The notes: a model not told the origin generated them from the sequence alone. 64,000 nucleotides of DNA from Promicromonospora sp. Populi (GCF_041081105.1 NZ_CP163528.1:2914001-2978000); one strand, 5' to 3'. Shown: positions 54,848 through 63,949, counted from the stretch's first letter. Made by a program: numbers and translations.

Positions 54848-54850
54848 CGT

Positions 54851-54884
54851 CGAATTAGTGACCGACTGTTCGGTCACTAATTCG
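54851..54884. promoter_or_regulatory. PaaR-type operator, Liv operon
   Basis: Perfect inverted repeat: 15-bp arms (54851-54865 and 54870-54884) around CTGT. The core ACCGACTGTTCGGT (54861-54874) matches the core before the phenylacetate-CoA ligase gene (ACCGATCGTCCGGT). It covers the expected transcription start, so a repressor is likely. Confidence 0.8.
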
Positions 54885-54900
54885 AACCCAGGAGATTTCG

Positions 54901-56073
54901 ATGAAGAAACTTCACATCCCCCTTGCGGCCGCAGCGGCCGCCACCCTCGTGCTCGCCGGGTGCTCGTCCCAGAACTTCGGCGGCGAAGACACGCCCAGCG
55001 AGACCGGACCCATCGCCATCGGCGCGGTCCTCGACGTCACCGGGCCCGGCGCCAGTCTCGGTGTCCCGCAGCAGAACACCCTCCAGATGCTCGCCGACCA
55101 GCTGAACGAGGCCGGCGGCATCGACGGCCGCGAGGTCGAGCTGACCATCGTGGACAACCAGTCCACCGAGGACGCCGCCGCCCGCGCGGTGAGCGACCTC
55201 GTCGAGCAGGACGACGTCGACATCATCCTCGGCGCGTCACGGACCGGCCCGAGCCTCGCGATGCGACCGGTCGCGGAGCAGAACGAGATCCCGATGATCT
55301 CGCTCGCCGCCAACGCCGCGATCGTCGCCGACTCCGAGTGGGTCTTCAAGACCACGCAGGACGACCGCGTGGTGCTCGAGAAGATCCTCGGCCACGCCAG
55401 CGACGCCGGGTACACCCGGGTCGCGCTGCTCCGTGACGCCTCCGGATTCGGCGAGGGCGTCGCCGAGACGATCACCGAGCTCGGCGCCGAGCGCGACATC
55501 GAACTCGTGACGACGGAGTCGTTCGAGCCGACCGCTACCGACTTCACCGCGCAGCTCACCAACATCCGGTCGTCGGACGCCGACGCGGCGATCATCTGGG
55601 GCATCAACCCGGCGGCGGCCCTCGCCCAGCAGCAGTACGTCCAGCTCGGCGTCGACCTGCCCGTCTACCAGTCGCACGGCGTCGCCAACCAGACGTTCTT
55701 CGACCAGGCGGGCGACGCGGCCAACGGCGCGATCGTGCCGATGGGACGCATGCTGGTGGCCGACCAGCTCGCCGACGACGACCCCCAGAAGCCCGTCATC
55801 GAGGACTACGTCGCGCAGTACGAGGCGGAGTTCGGCGAGGCACCCAACGCGTTCGGCGGTTACGCCTTCGACGCGTGGAACATCGCGATCGAGGCCATCA
55901 CGGCGGCCGGGACCGAACCCGAGGCACTCCGCGACGCCATCGCGGCCACCACCGACCACGTCGGCGTCTCGGGTGTCTTCAACTACTCGGACACCCAGCG
56001 CTCGGGCCTGACCGCCGACTCCGTGATCATCGCCGAGGCGGAAGACAACGCCTGGGTCCTGATCGGGGAATGA
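54901..56073 (+). CDS. LivJ-type ABC substrate-binding lipoprotein
   Basis: 390 residues. Lipobox LAGC at ~20. The periplasmic-binding type-I fold shows IAIGAVLDVTGPGASLGVPQQNTLQMLADQLNEAGGIDGREVEL and DDVDIILGASRTGPSLA. Homologues bind branched-chain amino acids, amides or aromatic acids. The PaaR-type operator and adjacent paaK suggest an aromatic acid here. AGGAGA precedes the ATG. Confidence 0.93.
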   Translation: MKKLHIPLAAAAAATLVLAGCSSQNFGGEDTPSETGPIAIGAVLDVTGPGASLGVPQQNTLQMLADQLNEAGGIDGREVELTIVDNQSTEDAAARAVSDLVEQDDVDIILGASRTGPSLAMRPVAEQNEIPMISLAANAAIVADSEWVFKTTQDDRVVLEKILGHASDAGYTRVALLRDASGFGEGVAETITELGAERDIELVTTESFEPTATDFTAQLTNIRSSDADAAIIWGINPAAALAQQQYVQLGVDLPVYQSHGVANQTFFDQAGDAANGAIVPMGRMLVADQLADDDPQKPVIEDYVAQYEAEFGEAPNAFGGYAFDAWNIAIEAITAAGTEPEALRDAIAATTDHVGVSGVFNYSDTQRSGLTADSVIIAEAEDNAWVLIGE

Positions 56074-56077
56074 TCCT

Positions 56078-56949
56078 TTGCTCACCGAATTCTTTCAGCT
56101 GACGGCGGCAGGGCTGTCACAGGGCTCTGTGTACGCCCTGCTCGCCGTCGGCCTGATCGCGATCTACAGCGTGCGACACATCGTGAACCTCGCCCAGGGC
56201 GAGTTCGCGTCGTTCGCCGGCCTCGGCGCCGCGTGGCTCATCGCCGTCGGGGTCCCGGTGGTCCTCGCCATCGTGGCCGCCGTGGTCACCGTGACCGTCA
56301 CGGCGGTCCTGATCGACCGGCTCGTCATCGCCCGGGTCAAGAAGATGACCACGCTGACGTCGATCATCCTGACGCTCGGCATCGCGACGCTCATGCAGGC
56401 GCTCATGCTCCTGGCCTGGGGGCCGACGGCGCGCCGGCTGCCCCCTTCCCCGGCTCCGACGTCATGATCGGCGGGGTCAGCATCCGCTCCCAGGAGTTCT
56501 GGATGCTCGGCGCCATCCTGGTGGTCGGCGTCGGGATCATCCTGTTCTCGGAGCGCACGCGGCTCGGCAAGGCTATGCGCGCCGTCGCCGAGCAGCCGAT
56601 CGCCGCGCGCATCGTGGGGATATCGCCCGCGCTCGCCTCCGCGGTCGCCTTCGGTATCGCGGGCTTCTCCGGCGCCATCGCCGGCGTCGTCTCCTCCCCG
56701 CTCTACCTGTCGGCCTGGTCGGTGGGGCTGCTGCTGGCGCTCAAGGGATTTGTGGCCGCCGTGCTCGGCGGGCTCACGTCCTATCGGGCCGCGATCGTCG
56801 GGGGCCTGCTCCTCGGCATCCTCGAGTCCTACGTCGCGGGCTACATCGCCTCCGGCTATCGCGACGCGGTCGCCTTCCTGATCCTCATCATCGTCCTCAT
56901 CGCCCGGCCCGCGGGCCTGGTGCTCCGACCGAACAGGGCCCGAGTCTGA
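56078..56949 (+). pseudogene. LivH-type ABC permease, frameshifted
   Basis: Two overlapping reading frames make one permease. The first (from TTG at 56078; MLTEFFQLTAAGLSQGSVYA...) runs to LLAWGPTARRLPP and stops at 56467. The second continues in another frame from FPGSDVMIGGVSIRSQEF to the stop at 56949. A single missing C in the run at 56441-56445 (five C where six restore the frame) explains it. This may be a sequencing error, since the flanking liv genes are intact; if real, the transporter is disabled. Confidence 0.88.
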
Positions 56950-58883
56950 TGGCTGCTCAGAAAAACCCGATCCCGCTGCTCGGTCCGGCCAAACGCAGGA
57001 ACGAGATCGTGGGCCTGGTCGTGCTCGCCCTGGCCATCGTGGTCCTCCCGTTCGTCGCCAGCCCCTCGATGCTCGGCATCGTGGTGTTCGCCATGATCTT
57101 CGCCCTGCCCGCGATCGGGCTCAACCTGCTCATGGGGCTCGCGGGCCAGGTGAGCCTCGGTCAGGCCGCCTTCTTCGCGGCGGGCGCGTACACCCACGCG
57201 ATCCTGCTCACCCGCTACGACGTCCCCGGCCCCCTGGCCGCCGTGGCGGGCGTAGCGGTGGCGATGCTGCTCGCGCTCCTCGTCGGGGTACCGCTCCTGC
57301 GGCTGCACGGTCACTACCTCGCGCTCGCGACGCTCGGCCTGGGCTTCATCGTGATGATCCTGGTGCGCGAGAACGACTTCACCGGCCGCAACACCGGTAT
57401 CCACGGGTTCTCCCGGCCCGAGGTGTTCGGGGTGTCGATCGACAACAACGCGTTCTTCCTGTGGTTCGTCGCGCCGGCCGTCCTGGTCGCGCTGGCGCTG
57501 GCGATGAACCTCACGCGCAGCCGCACCGGACGGGCCCTCTCGGCCCTGAACGACTCCGGGATCGCCGCCGAGTCGCTCGGCGTCCCGACGTTCCGGCTCC
57601 GGCTGGGCGTCTTCGTCCTCTCCGGAGGGCTGGCCGGGCTCGGCGGCGTCTACTACGCCTACCACGTCTCGCTGGTCAGCCCCGCGGTCGCGGAGCTCCA
57701 TCTCTCGGTCGAGTTCCTGCTCATGGCGGTGCTCGGCGGGCTGGGCTCCGTCTGGGGTGCGCTCATCGGTGCGGTCATCGTGGAGTGGCTGGGCGAGGGA
57801 CTGCGGGACCTGATCCCGATCCTGATCCCGGGGGCCAGCGGCGAGGTGCAGCTCGTGGGCTACGGCCTCGCGCTCGTGCTCGTCATCCTCGCGATGCCCG
57901 GGGGTGTCCACCAGTTCCTCGACTCCCTCTGGAAGCGCGTGCGGTCCACGGCGAGTCGCGGCAGACCCGCAACGGCTCAGGCTGCACCCGCGGACGACGA
58001 CCTGGCAGATGTGGAGCTCTCCGTGTCGACGCCGGTCGCCCCCGGCGAGATCGTTCTTGAGGTCCGCGGGCTCACCAAACGCTACGGCGGGGTCGTGGCC
58101 GTCGACGACGTCAGCTTCGACGTCCGCGCCGGCCGGATCATCGGGCTCATCGGCCCGAACGGGGCCGGCAAGACGACCTGCTTCAACATGATCAGCGGGG
58201 CCCTGACCCCGACGGCAGGTGAGGTCCGGCTCTTCGGGCAGTCGATAGCAGGCAAGCACCCCCACATCGCCGCCCGGCTCGGGCTCACGCGGACCTTCCA
58301 GAACCTCCAGGTCTTCACCTCGACCGACGTGCGCGGCAACGTCTACATGGGGCGCTACCTGCGCGGCCGCGCCGGGTTCGTGCGCGGCATCCTGGGCCTC
58401 CAGGGCCACGAGCAGCGGCGTCAGCTGGCGGACGCCGACGAGCTCCTGCGTGCCTTCGGCCTCGACGACGTCCCCCAGATGGCCGCGGGCGACCTCCCGT
58501 TTGGCCGCCAGCGGATCATGGAGGTTGCCCGGGCGCTGGCGTCCGAACCCGCGGTCCTGCTGCTCGACGAGCCAATGGCCGGGCTCACCGGGGCCGAGCG
58601 CGACCGGCTCGCCCGGCTGCTGCGCTCGCTCCGTACCGCCGGCCTGACGACGATCCTCGTGGAGCACGACGTCGGCCAGGTGCTCTCGCTCGCCGACGAG
58701 GTCATCGTGCTCGACGACGGGGTGGTCGTCAGCCACGGGACCCCGGAGCACGTACGGCACGATCCGGCCGTGATCGCCGCATACCTCGGCGACACCGCGA
58801 CCACCGAACCGGCCAGCACCGACACGGTCGCCCCCGAGGCGGCCGCCCCCGAGAAGGTCACCATCAAGAAGGAGGCCCGATGA
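56949..58883 (+). CDS. LivM-LivG fusion (ABC permease + ATPase)
   Basis: 644 residues. Residues ~1-335 are a LivM permease (about 9 TM helices; GLAGQVSLGQAAFFAAGAYT, EAA-like loop region). A linker (~335-370) leads to a full LivG ATPase: Walker A GPNGAGKTT (~400), signature LPFGRQRIMEVARAL, Walker B LLLDEPMAGL, H-loop VEHDVGQV. The ATG overlaps the livH stop by 1 nt. Fused LivMG exists in some actinobacteria and proteobacteria. Confidence 0.95.
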   Translation: MAAQKNPIPLLGPAKRRNEIVGLVVLALAIVVLPFVASPSMLGIVVFAMIFALPAIGLNLLMGLAGQVSLGQAAFFAAGAYTHAILLTRYDVPGPLAAVAGVAVAMLLALLVGVPLLRLHGHYLALATLGLGFIVMILVRENDFTGRNTGIHGFSRPEVFGVSIDNNAFFLWFVAPAVLVALALAMNLTRSRTGRALSALNDSGIAAESLGVPTFRLRLGVFVLSGGLAGLGGVYYAYHVSLVSPAVAELHLSVEFLLMAVLGGLGSVWGALIGAVIVEWLGEGLRDLIPILIPGASGEVQLVGYGLALVLVILAMPGGVHQFLDSLWKRVRSTASRGRPATAQAAPADDDLADVELSVSTPVAPGEIVLEVRGLTKRYGGVVAVDDVSFDVRAGRIIGLIGPNGAGKTTCFNMISGALTPTAGEVRLFGQSIAGKHPHIAARLGLTRTFQNLQVFTSTDVRGNVYMGRYLRGRAGFVRGILGLQGHEQRRQLADADELLRAFGLDDVPQMAAGDLPFGRQRIMEVARALASEPAVLLLDEPMAGLTGAERDRLARLLRSLRTAGLTTILVEHDVGQVLSLADEVIVLDDGVVVSHGTPEHVRHDPAVIAAYLGDTATTEPASTDTVAPEAAAPEKVTIKKEAR

Positions 58884-59596
58884 GCCTCGAGATCACCGAC
58901 CTGACGGCGGGCTACGGCCAGCTCCGGGTCCTGGAAAAGCTGTCGTGCAACGTCCCGACCGGCTCGATCCTCGCCGTTGTCGGCGCCAACGGTGCCGGGA
59001 AGACGACGCTCCTGCGCGCCGTCGACGGGCTCATCCCGGCGTCGTCGGGCAGCGTGACCCTGGACGGCGAGCAGATCCTCGGCCTGGCCACCGAGAAGCT
59101 GGCCCGCCGCGGGCTCGCGCACGTGCCCGAGAACCGGCTCGTCTTCCCCGGTCTCTCGGTCCAGGACAACCTCGTCCTCGGCGCGTGGAGCAAGCCCCGC
59201 AACGCGCCGTTCGACGAGACCCTCGCACTGTTCCCGCGGCTGGTCCCGCGGCTCGCGCAGGCCGCCGGGTCGCTCTCGGGGGGCGAGCAGCAGATGCTCG
59301 CGATCGGCCGGGCGCTCATGTCCCGGCCGAAGGCCCTGCTGCTCGACGAGCCGAGCATCGGGCTTGCGCCCAAGGCCGTCGTCGAGATCATGGACGTCCT
59401 CGCCCGGCTCCGGGACTCGGGCGACATGTCGATCCTGCTCGTCGAGCAGAACCTCTCGGCGGCGTTCCGCGTGGCGGACCGCGCGATAGTCGTCGCGCAC
59501 GGAAGGGTCGCGCTCGAGGGTTCGCCCGACGAGCTGATGAACTCCCCCGAAGTGCGCGACGCATACTTCGGCGGCCTGGACGCCAAGGCGTCATAG
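58880..59596 (+). CDS. LivF-type ABC ATPase
   Basis: 238 residues. Walker A GANGAGKTT, signature LSGGEQQMLAIGRALM, Walker B LLLDEPSIGLAP and H-loop VEQNLSAAF. RGLAHVPENRLVFPGLSVQDNL is characteristic of LivF. ATGA overlap with the LivMG gene. It ends the operon at a pair of palindromes. Confidence 0.96.
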   Translation: MSLEITDLTAGYGQLRVLEKLSCNVPTGSILAVVGANGAGKTTLLRAVDGLIPASSGSVTLDGEQILGLATEKLARRGLAHVPENRLVFPGLSVQDNLVLGAWSKPRNAPFDETLALFPRLVPRLAQAAGSLSGGEQQMLAIGRALMSRPKALLLDEPSIGLAPKAVVEIMDVLARLRDSGDMSILLVEQNLSAAFRVADRAIVVAHGRVALEGSPDELMNSPEVRDAYFGGLDAKAS

Positions 59597-59646
59597 ACCA
59601 CCCAACTGACTCGCCCGCCCCAATACGGCGAGTCAGTGGGTTGGTC
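59596..59646. repeat. Palindromic unit A after livF
   Basis: Inverted repeat with outer arms GACCACCCAACTGACTCG and, on the other side, CGAGTCAGTGGGTTGGTC; the arms pair with two imperfect positions around a ~15-nt loop. It begins at the livF stop. Together with unit B it forms two tandem hairpins. Confidence 0.75.
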
Positions 59647-59698
59647 GGACCACCCAACTGACTCGCCGCACTGGTGCGCCGAGTCAGTTGGGTGGTCC
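59647..59698. repeat. Palindromic unit B after livF
   Basis: A near-perfect inverted repeat with the same arm as unit A (GGACCACCCAACTGACTCG and its complement) around CCGCACTGGTGCGC. The second arm matches exactly, unlike in unit A. It could be a terminator for the liv operon or one member of a dispersed REP-like family. Confidence 0.75.
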
Positions 59699-59799
59699 GA
59701 CCGCGTTGCGCCAAGCCAGTCAGCCAATGCCGTTGGTGTGCCGGCGGGTGTGCGCGCGGCGGGTGGGACAGGTCACCACCCGCCGCGCGGTCCTGGGGT

Positions 59800-61101
59800 T
59801 CAGCGCAGGTCGTACAGCCGCTTCAGCTTGCCCTCGCTGCGCGGGAGCGAACCGGCGGGCTCGACGACGACGCCCACGCTCGACCCGACCCGCTCCTTGA
59901 CCTGCTTGGCGAGCACCTTGGCGAACGGGCTCGCGGACTCGACCGACTGGCCGGGTGCGTGCTCTACGCGGACGCAGAGGGAGTCCATCCGGCCCTCCCG
60001 GGTCAGCTCCAGGATGAAGTGGGGCGACAGCTCGGGAATGCCGAGGACAACCTCCTCGATCTGCGTCGGGAAGAGGTTGACGCCGCGCAGGATGATCATG
60101 TCGTCGTTGCGGCCGGTGATCTTCTCGATGCGCCGCATACCAGGCCGCGCGGTGCCGGGCAGCAGCCGGGTCAGGTCCCTGGTCCGGTAGCGCAGGACCG
60201 GGAAGGCCTCCTTGGTCAGCGTGGTGAACACCAGCTCGCCGTGCTCGCCGTCGGGCAGCGGCTCCCCCGACTCGGCGTCGATGATCTCGGGGAGGAAGTG
60301 GTCCTCCCAGATGTGCGGGCCGTCCTTCGTCTCGACGCACTCGTTGCCGACACCGGGACCCATGACCTCGCTCAGCCCGTAGATGTCGACGGCGTCGATG
60401 TCCAGGCGCTCCTCGAGCTCGTGCCGCATCTCGTTGGTCCAGGGCTCGGCGCCCAGCACCGCGACGCGCAGGCTCGTCGACCGCGGGTCGACGCCTGCGG
60501 CCTCCATGGCATCAACGATCGTCAGGAGGTACGACGGCGTGCAGAGGATGACCTCGGGCTCGAAGTCGGTGATCAGCTGCACCTGGCGGGTGGTCTGACC
60601 GCCCGAGACGGGGATCACCGTGGCGCCGAGCCGCTCGATGCCGGCATGGGCGCCGAGGCCGCCGGTGAAGAGCCCGTAGCCGTACGCGTTGTGCACGCGC
60701 ATCCCCTGCCGCACCCCGGCGGCCCGGAGGCTGCGAGCCACGAGGTCCGCCCACGTGTCGAGGTCCTTGTGGGTGTACCCGACGACTGTCGGGCGGCCCG
60801 TGGTGCCCGAGGACGCGTGCACGCGCGCGACCTGGTCCATGGGCACCGCGAACATGCCGAACGGGTAGTTCTGGCGGAGGTCTTCCTTGGTCGTGAAGGG
60901 CAGCAGCCGGACGTCTTCGAGGCTGCGGATGTCCTCCGGGGTCACCCCTGCATAGCCCAGCTTCGCGCGGTAGAACGGCACGTTCTCGTAGGCATGCCGA
61001 ACGGCCGACTGCAGGCGCACCAGCTGCAGGTCTCTGATCTGTTCGCGCGAGAGCCGTTCGGCCTCGTCGAGCACGGGCTCGTACTGCATGGAGATCGTCA
61101 T
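59800..61101 (-). CDS. paaK: Phenylacetate-CoA ligase
   Basis: 433 residues, ANL superfamily. The P-loop is ARVHASSGTTGRPTVVGYT; GLSEVMGPGVGNEC and YRTRDLTRLLPG and GRNDDMIILRGVNLFPTQIEE are PaaK signatures. It makes phenylacetyl-CoA with ATP and CoA, the first step of the paa pathway. The ATG at 61101 has GAGGAG nearby. A PaaR-type operator lies 51 nt upstream. The rest of the paa pathway is not in the window. Confidence 0.96.
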   Translation of the reverse strand: MTISMQYEPVLDEAERLSREQIRDLQLVRLQSAVRHAYENVPFYRAKLGYAGVTPEDIRSLEDVRLLPFTTKEDLRQNYPFGMFAVPMDQVARVHASSGTTGRPTVVGYTHKDLDTWADLVARSLRAAGVRQGMRVHNAYGYGLFTGGLGAHAGIERLGATVIPVSGGQTTRQVQLITDFEPEVILCTPSYLLTIVDAMEAAGVDPRSTSLRVAVLGAEPWTNEMRHELEERLDIDAVDIYGLSEVMGPGVGNECVETKDGPHIWEDHFLPEIIDAESGEPLPDGEHGELVFTTLTKEAFPVLRYRTRDLTRLLPGTARPGMRRIEKITGRNDDMIILRGVNLFPTQIEEVVLGIPELSPHFILELTREGRMDSLCVRVEHAPGQSVESASPFAKVLAKQVKERVGSSVGVVVEPAGSLPRSEGKLKRLYDLR

Positions 61102-61151
61102 TGGTACTCCTCGAGGATGGTCGCCGGCCCGGACGGGCGGCCCGGACAAAT

Positions 61152-61173
61152 ACTAACCGATCGTCCGGTTGGT
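61152..61173. promoter_or_regulatory. PaaR-type operator, paaK
   Basis: Core ACCGATCGTCCGGT (61156-61169) with outer ACTA/TTGGT flanks. It closely fits the PaaR pattern known to me from Corynebacterium glutamicum (ACCG-N2-CG-N2-CGGT with ACT/AGT ends). The same core precedes the liv operon. Confidence 0.8.
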
Positions 61174-61187
61174 TAATAGTCGATGAT

Positions 61188-61215
61188 GGGGCCGGGAACG
61201 TAAGCTCCCGGCCCC
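61188..61215. terminator. Terminator of the MFS-esterase operon
   Basis: A 10-bp perfect stem (GGGGCCGGGA with TCCCGGCCCC) and 8-nt loop, starting 11 nt after the esterase stop on the minus strand. Confidence 0.75.
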
Positions 61216-61225
61216 ACCTGTTCGG

Positions 61226-62359
61226 TCAGAGATTCTCGACGAAGAAGTCGACGATCGGGTCCAGCACGGCCTCGGTCGACCAGACCCTGCCGCCCTCGGG
61301 GTCGCCGAGGAAGGAGAGGTCCCCGTGACCCGCGCCCTGGACCAGGTACCGCGTGCTCGGCACGCCGGCAGCCAGGAGCGCGTCGTGCGTGAGCAGGGTC
61401 TGCGACGGCGAGATGAGGGTGTCGTTCGTGCCGTGGTAGTTGAGGAACGGGGGCTCGGTGCCGTCGATGTACGTGACCGGGTCCGCCGCGGCGGCAGCTA
61501 CCGGATCGTCGAAGAGCGTCTCGCCGGTACCCGCACCCAGGACGTAGGTGGTGACGAAGTTGTCCGGGGTCTCGCGGTAGTAGTCCTGCGTCTCCTGGTC
61601 GAAGTCGGCAGCGATGCGGGTGAGGTCGGACGCGCCGAACTCCTCCACCACCGCGCTCACGTCGCTGGAGACGTCGAGGTTCTCGCCGACGTCGAACGAC
61701 TCGTCACCCTGCGTGACCCCGGCCATGGAGGCCAGGTACGCCCCGGCGGACTCGCCCCAGAGACCGATCGAGTCGCCGTCCAGGCCGTAGTCGGCAGCGT
61801 TGGCCCGCAGGAAGCGCACGGCGGACTTCACGTCGGCCACGCCGTCGCGGTAGGTCCCGCCGTCGCCGATCGTCCGGTACTCGATCGCCGCCACGGCGAT
61901 CCCGTGCTCCATGAGGTACGAACGGTTCCCGATCGAGCCGCCGCGGTCGGAGACGATGAACCCTCCGCCGGGGATGTACACGACGACGGGAACCGGGCCC
62001 GACACGTCCTGCGGCACCGTGATGTCCATCCGGATGAGGTAGGTCGACCCGTCGTCGAGCACGGGCTCCGAGAAGACCACGTTCGAGTACTCCGTGAGCT
62101 CCACACCGGTGCACTGGGCCTGCGGGCTGTCGTCGGCGTCGAGCACGATGCTTGTGCTCTGGTCGCTCTCCGCGACCGTGGTCGAGAGCGGGAGCCCGCC
62201 TCCGCCTCCGCCGCCCATTGCGGGGGCGGCCGCTGCGGGAACGGTGCAGTCGGCGGACGGGGTTGTCGTGTCCACCGGGACGGCGCACCCGGCGAGGAGC
62301 AAGCCGACCGCCACGACCGATGCTGCGATGCCCGCGCTGCGGGCCGATATCTTGCGCAC
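61226..62359 (-). CDS. Alpha/beta-hydrolase (esterase-like) lipoprotein
   Basis: 377 residues. Lipobox LAGC at ~25; a poly-Gly linker at ~48-56. The hydrolase fold shows VVVYIPGGGFIVSDRGG (HGGG-like oxyanion loop) and the nucleophile elbow GLWGESAGAYLA (Ser in GESAG). The Asp and His are probably in NYHGTNDTLISP and GAGHGDLSF. Carboxylesterase/BD-FAE-type activity at the cell surface is likely. GTG start with GAGGAG upstream; 4 nt after the MFS stop, so translation is likely coupled. Confidence 0.9.
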   Translation of the reverse strand: MRKISARSAGIAASVVAVGLLLAGCAVPVDTTTPSADCTVPAAAAPAMGGGGGGGLPLSTTVAESDQSTSIVLDADDSPQAQCTGVELTEYSNVVFSEPVLDDGSTYLIRMDITVPQDVSGPVPVVVYIPGGGFIVSDRGGSIGNRSYLMEHGIAVAAIEYRTIGDGGTYRDGVADVKSAVRFLRANAADYGLDGDSIGLWGESAGAYLASMAGVTQGDESFDVGENLDVSSDVSAVVEEFGASDLTRIAADFDQETQDYYRETPDNFVTTYVLGAGTGETLFDDPVAAAAADPVTYIDGTEPPFLNYHGTNDTLISPSQTLLTHDALLAAGVPSTRYLVQGAGHGDLSFLGDPEGGRVWSTEAVLDPIVDFFVENL

Positions 62360-62363
62360 TCTT

Positions 62364-63860
62364 CTACTCCTCGTTCTCTGGGACGGCGGAAACCTGCTGG
62401 GCGGACGTGGCCGGATAGCGAACGAACGCGACGATCGCCACCGCGACGAACGCGGCGGCGGCCAGCCAGAAGACGCCCTGGTACCCGGCGATCACCCCGA
62501 GGGCGAGCGTGTGCGTGCTCGGAACGCCGCCGAGGCCGCCGACCTCGACGAGGTGGGTGCCGATGAAGATTCCGTTGGCGATCCCGGACAGGGTGGTCAG
62601 CAGCGCCACGCCGACCGAGGTACCGATCTGCTGCGCGGCGTTGAGGACCGCCGAGGCCACGCCCGAGTCCTCCGCCCGGACGCCGAACGTCGCCGCGGAC
62701 AGCGTGCTGGCAAAGATGACGCCGAGGCCGACCCCCGTCAGCAGCAGCCCGGGCAGGATGCCGGTGGTGTACTCCACGCCGTCGTGGACGAGGGCGAGCA
62801 GCACCATGCCGAGCGCGCTGACCAGCGCCGCGACGGGCACCTTGACGCGCAGGGGAACGTTGACCGCCAGGCCCGCCGAGATGCCCTGGGCCCCGATGGC
62901 GATCGCAGCGACCATCGGGAGGAACGCGAGCCCGGCGTAGAACGCGGGCATCCCGATGATCTCCTGGAGGTAGCTGGTCGCGAACACGAAGACGGCGACG
63001 ATCCCGACCGAAGCGATCAGCATGACGAGCGAGGACGTCGAGCGCCGGCGATCCGCCAGGATCGACGGCGGCAGCAACGGGTTGGCCGTGCTGCGCTGCG
63101 TGCGCGCAAAGACGACGAGCAGCACGATGCCGACCACCAGCGTGATCCCCGCGACGACCGGCTGCAGCGACGCGGTGGCGACGGCGTACACAACGCCGAC
63201 CACGCCCACCGAGGCGAGGATCGACCCGCGCACGTCGAACGGCTTGGGCTCGGTCGGCTGCGGACGCGGCAGGGCGAGCAGCGCCCCGACGACGGCGACG
63301 ACCGCGAACGCCACGTTGATGTACAGGGTCCAGCGCCACGAGAAGTACTCGGTCAGCCAACCACCGAGGATGAGGCCGACGCCGGCGCCCGCCCCGGACA
63401 CGGCGCCGAAGACGGCGAAGGCCTTCTCACGGCTGGCCGAACCGGCGAACGCGACGGTGAGCAGGCCCAGGGCGGCCGGCGCGAGCAGCGCCGCGAAGAC
63501 ACCCTGCGCGGCCCGGGCGGTGATCAGTACCGCGAGGCTCGGCGCCCAGCCCCCGACCGCCGAGGCCAGCGCGAAGCCGATCGCGCCGATGACAAACGCG
63601 CGGTGCTGGCCGATACGGTCACCGATGCGCCCTCCCACGAGCAGGAGGCCACCGAAGGCCAGCGAGTAGGCAGCGACGATCCACTGCCGGCCGCTCGCGT
63701 CGAAGCCGAGCTCCGCCGCGGCCGCCGGCAGGGCGATGTTGACGATCGTCGCGTCGAGCACCACGAGGAGCTGCGCGAGCGAGACCACGACGAGTGCGAA
63801 CCAGCGCCGGGGTGGCGCCGACGAGCCGATCGATGTCGTGGACGGTGTTTGGGTTGACAT
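62364..63860 (-). CDS. MFS exporter, DHA2 (14-TM) family
   Basis: 498 residues with 14 hydrophobic segments. Motif A (GGRIGDRIGQHRAFVIG), motif B/D1 (VVLDATIVNIALPAAAAELG) and motif C (GAVSGAGAGVGLILGGWL) identify a drug:H+ antiporter-2. It exports drugs or natural products. Divergent from a TetR gene with two palindromic operators, a standard efflux-repressor arrangement. Confidence 0.95.
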   Translation of the reverse strand: MSTQTPSTTSIGSSAPPRRWFALVVVSLAQLLVVLDATIVNIALPAAAAELGFDASGRQWIVAAYSLAFGGLLLVGGRIGDRIGQHRAFVIGAIGFALASAVGGWAPSLAVLITARAAQGVFAALLAPAALGLLTVAFAGSASREKAFAVFGAVSGAGAGVGLILGGWLTEYFSWRWTLYINVAFAVVAVVGALLALPRPQPTEPKPFDVRGSILASVGVVGVVYAVATASLQPVVAGITLVVGIVLLVVFARTQRSTANPLLPPSILADRRRSTSSLVMLIASVGIVAVFVFATSYLQEIIGMPAFYAGLAFLPMVAAIAIGAQGISAGLAVNVPLRVKVPVAALVSALGMVLLALVHDGVEYTTGILPGLLLTGVGLGVIFASTLSAATFGVRAEDSGVASAVLNAAQQIGTSVGVALLTTLSGIANGIFIGTHLVEVGGLGGVPSTHTLALGVIAGYQGVFWLAAAAFVAVAIVAFVRYPATSAQQVSAVPENEE

Positions 63861-63882
63861 GCGTCCCCTGCTCTACTGAGTG

Positions 63883-63898
63883 CGGAATAGCTATTCCG
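63883..63898. promoter_or_regulatory. TetR operator 1 (MFS side)
   Basis: CGGAATAGCTATTCCG, a perfect 16-nt palindrome, 23 nt upstream of the MFS start. Confidence 0.8.
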
Positions 63899-63915
63899 AT
63901 CACGGTAACACAGAA

Positions 63916-63931
63916 CGGAACAGTTGTTCCG
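63916..63931. promoter_or_regulatory. TetR operator 2 (regulator side)
   Basis: CGGAACAGTTGTTCCG, one mismatch from a perfect palindrome, same consensus as operator 1. Centre-to-centre distance is 33 bp, about three helical turns. Confidence 0.8.
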
Positions 63932-63949
63932 GCGGGCTAGTATCGAGGG

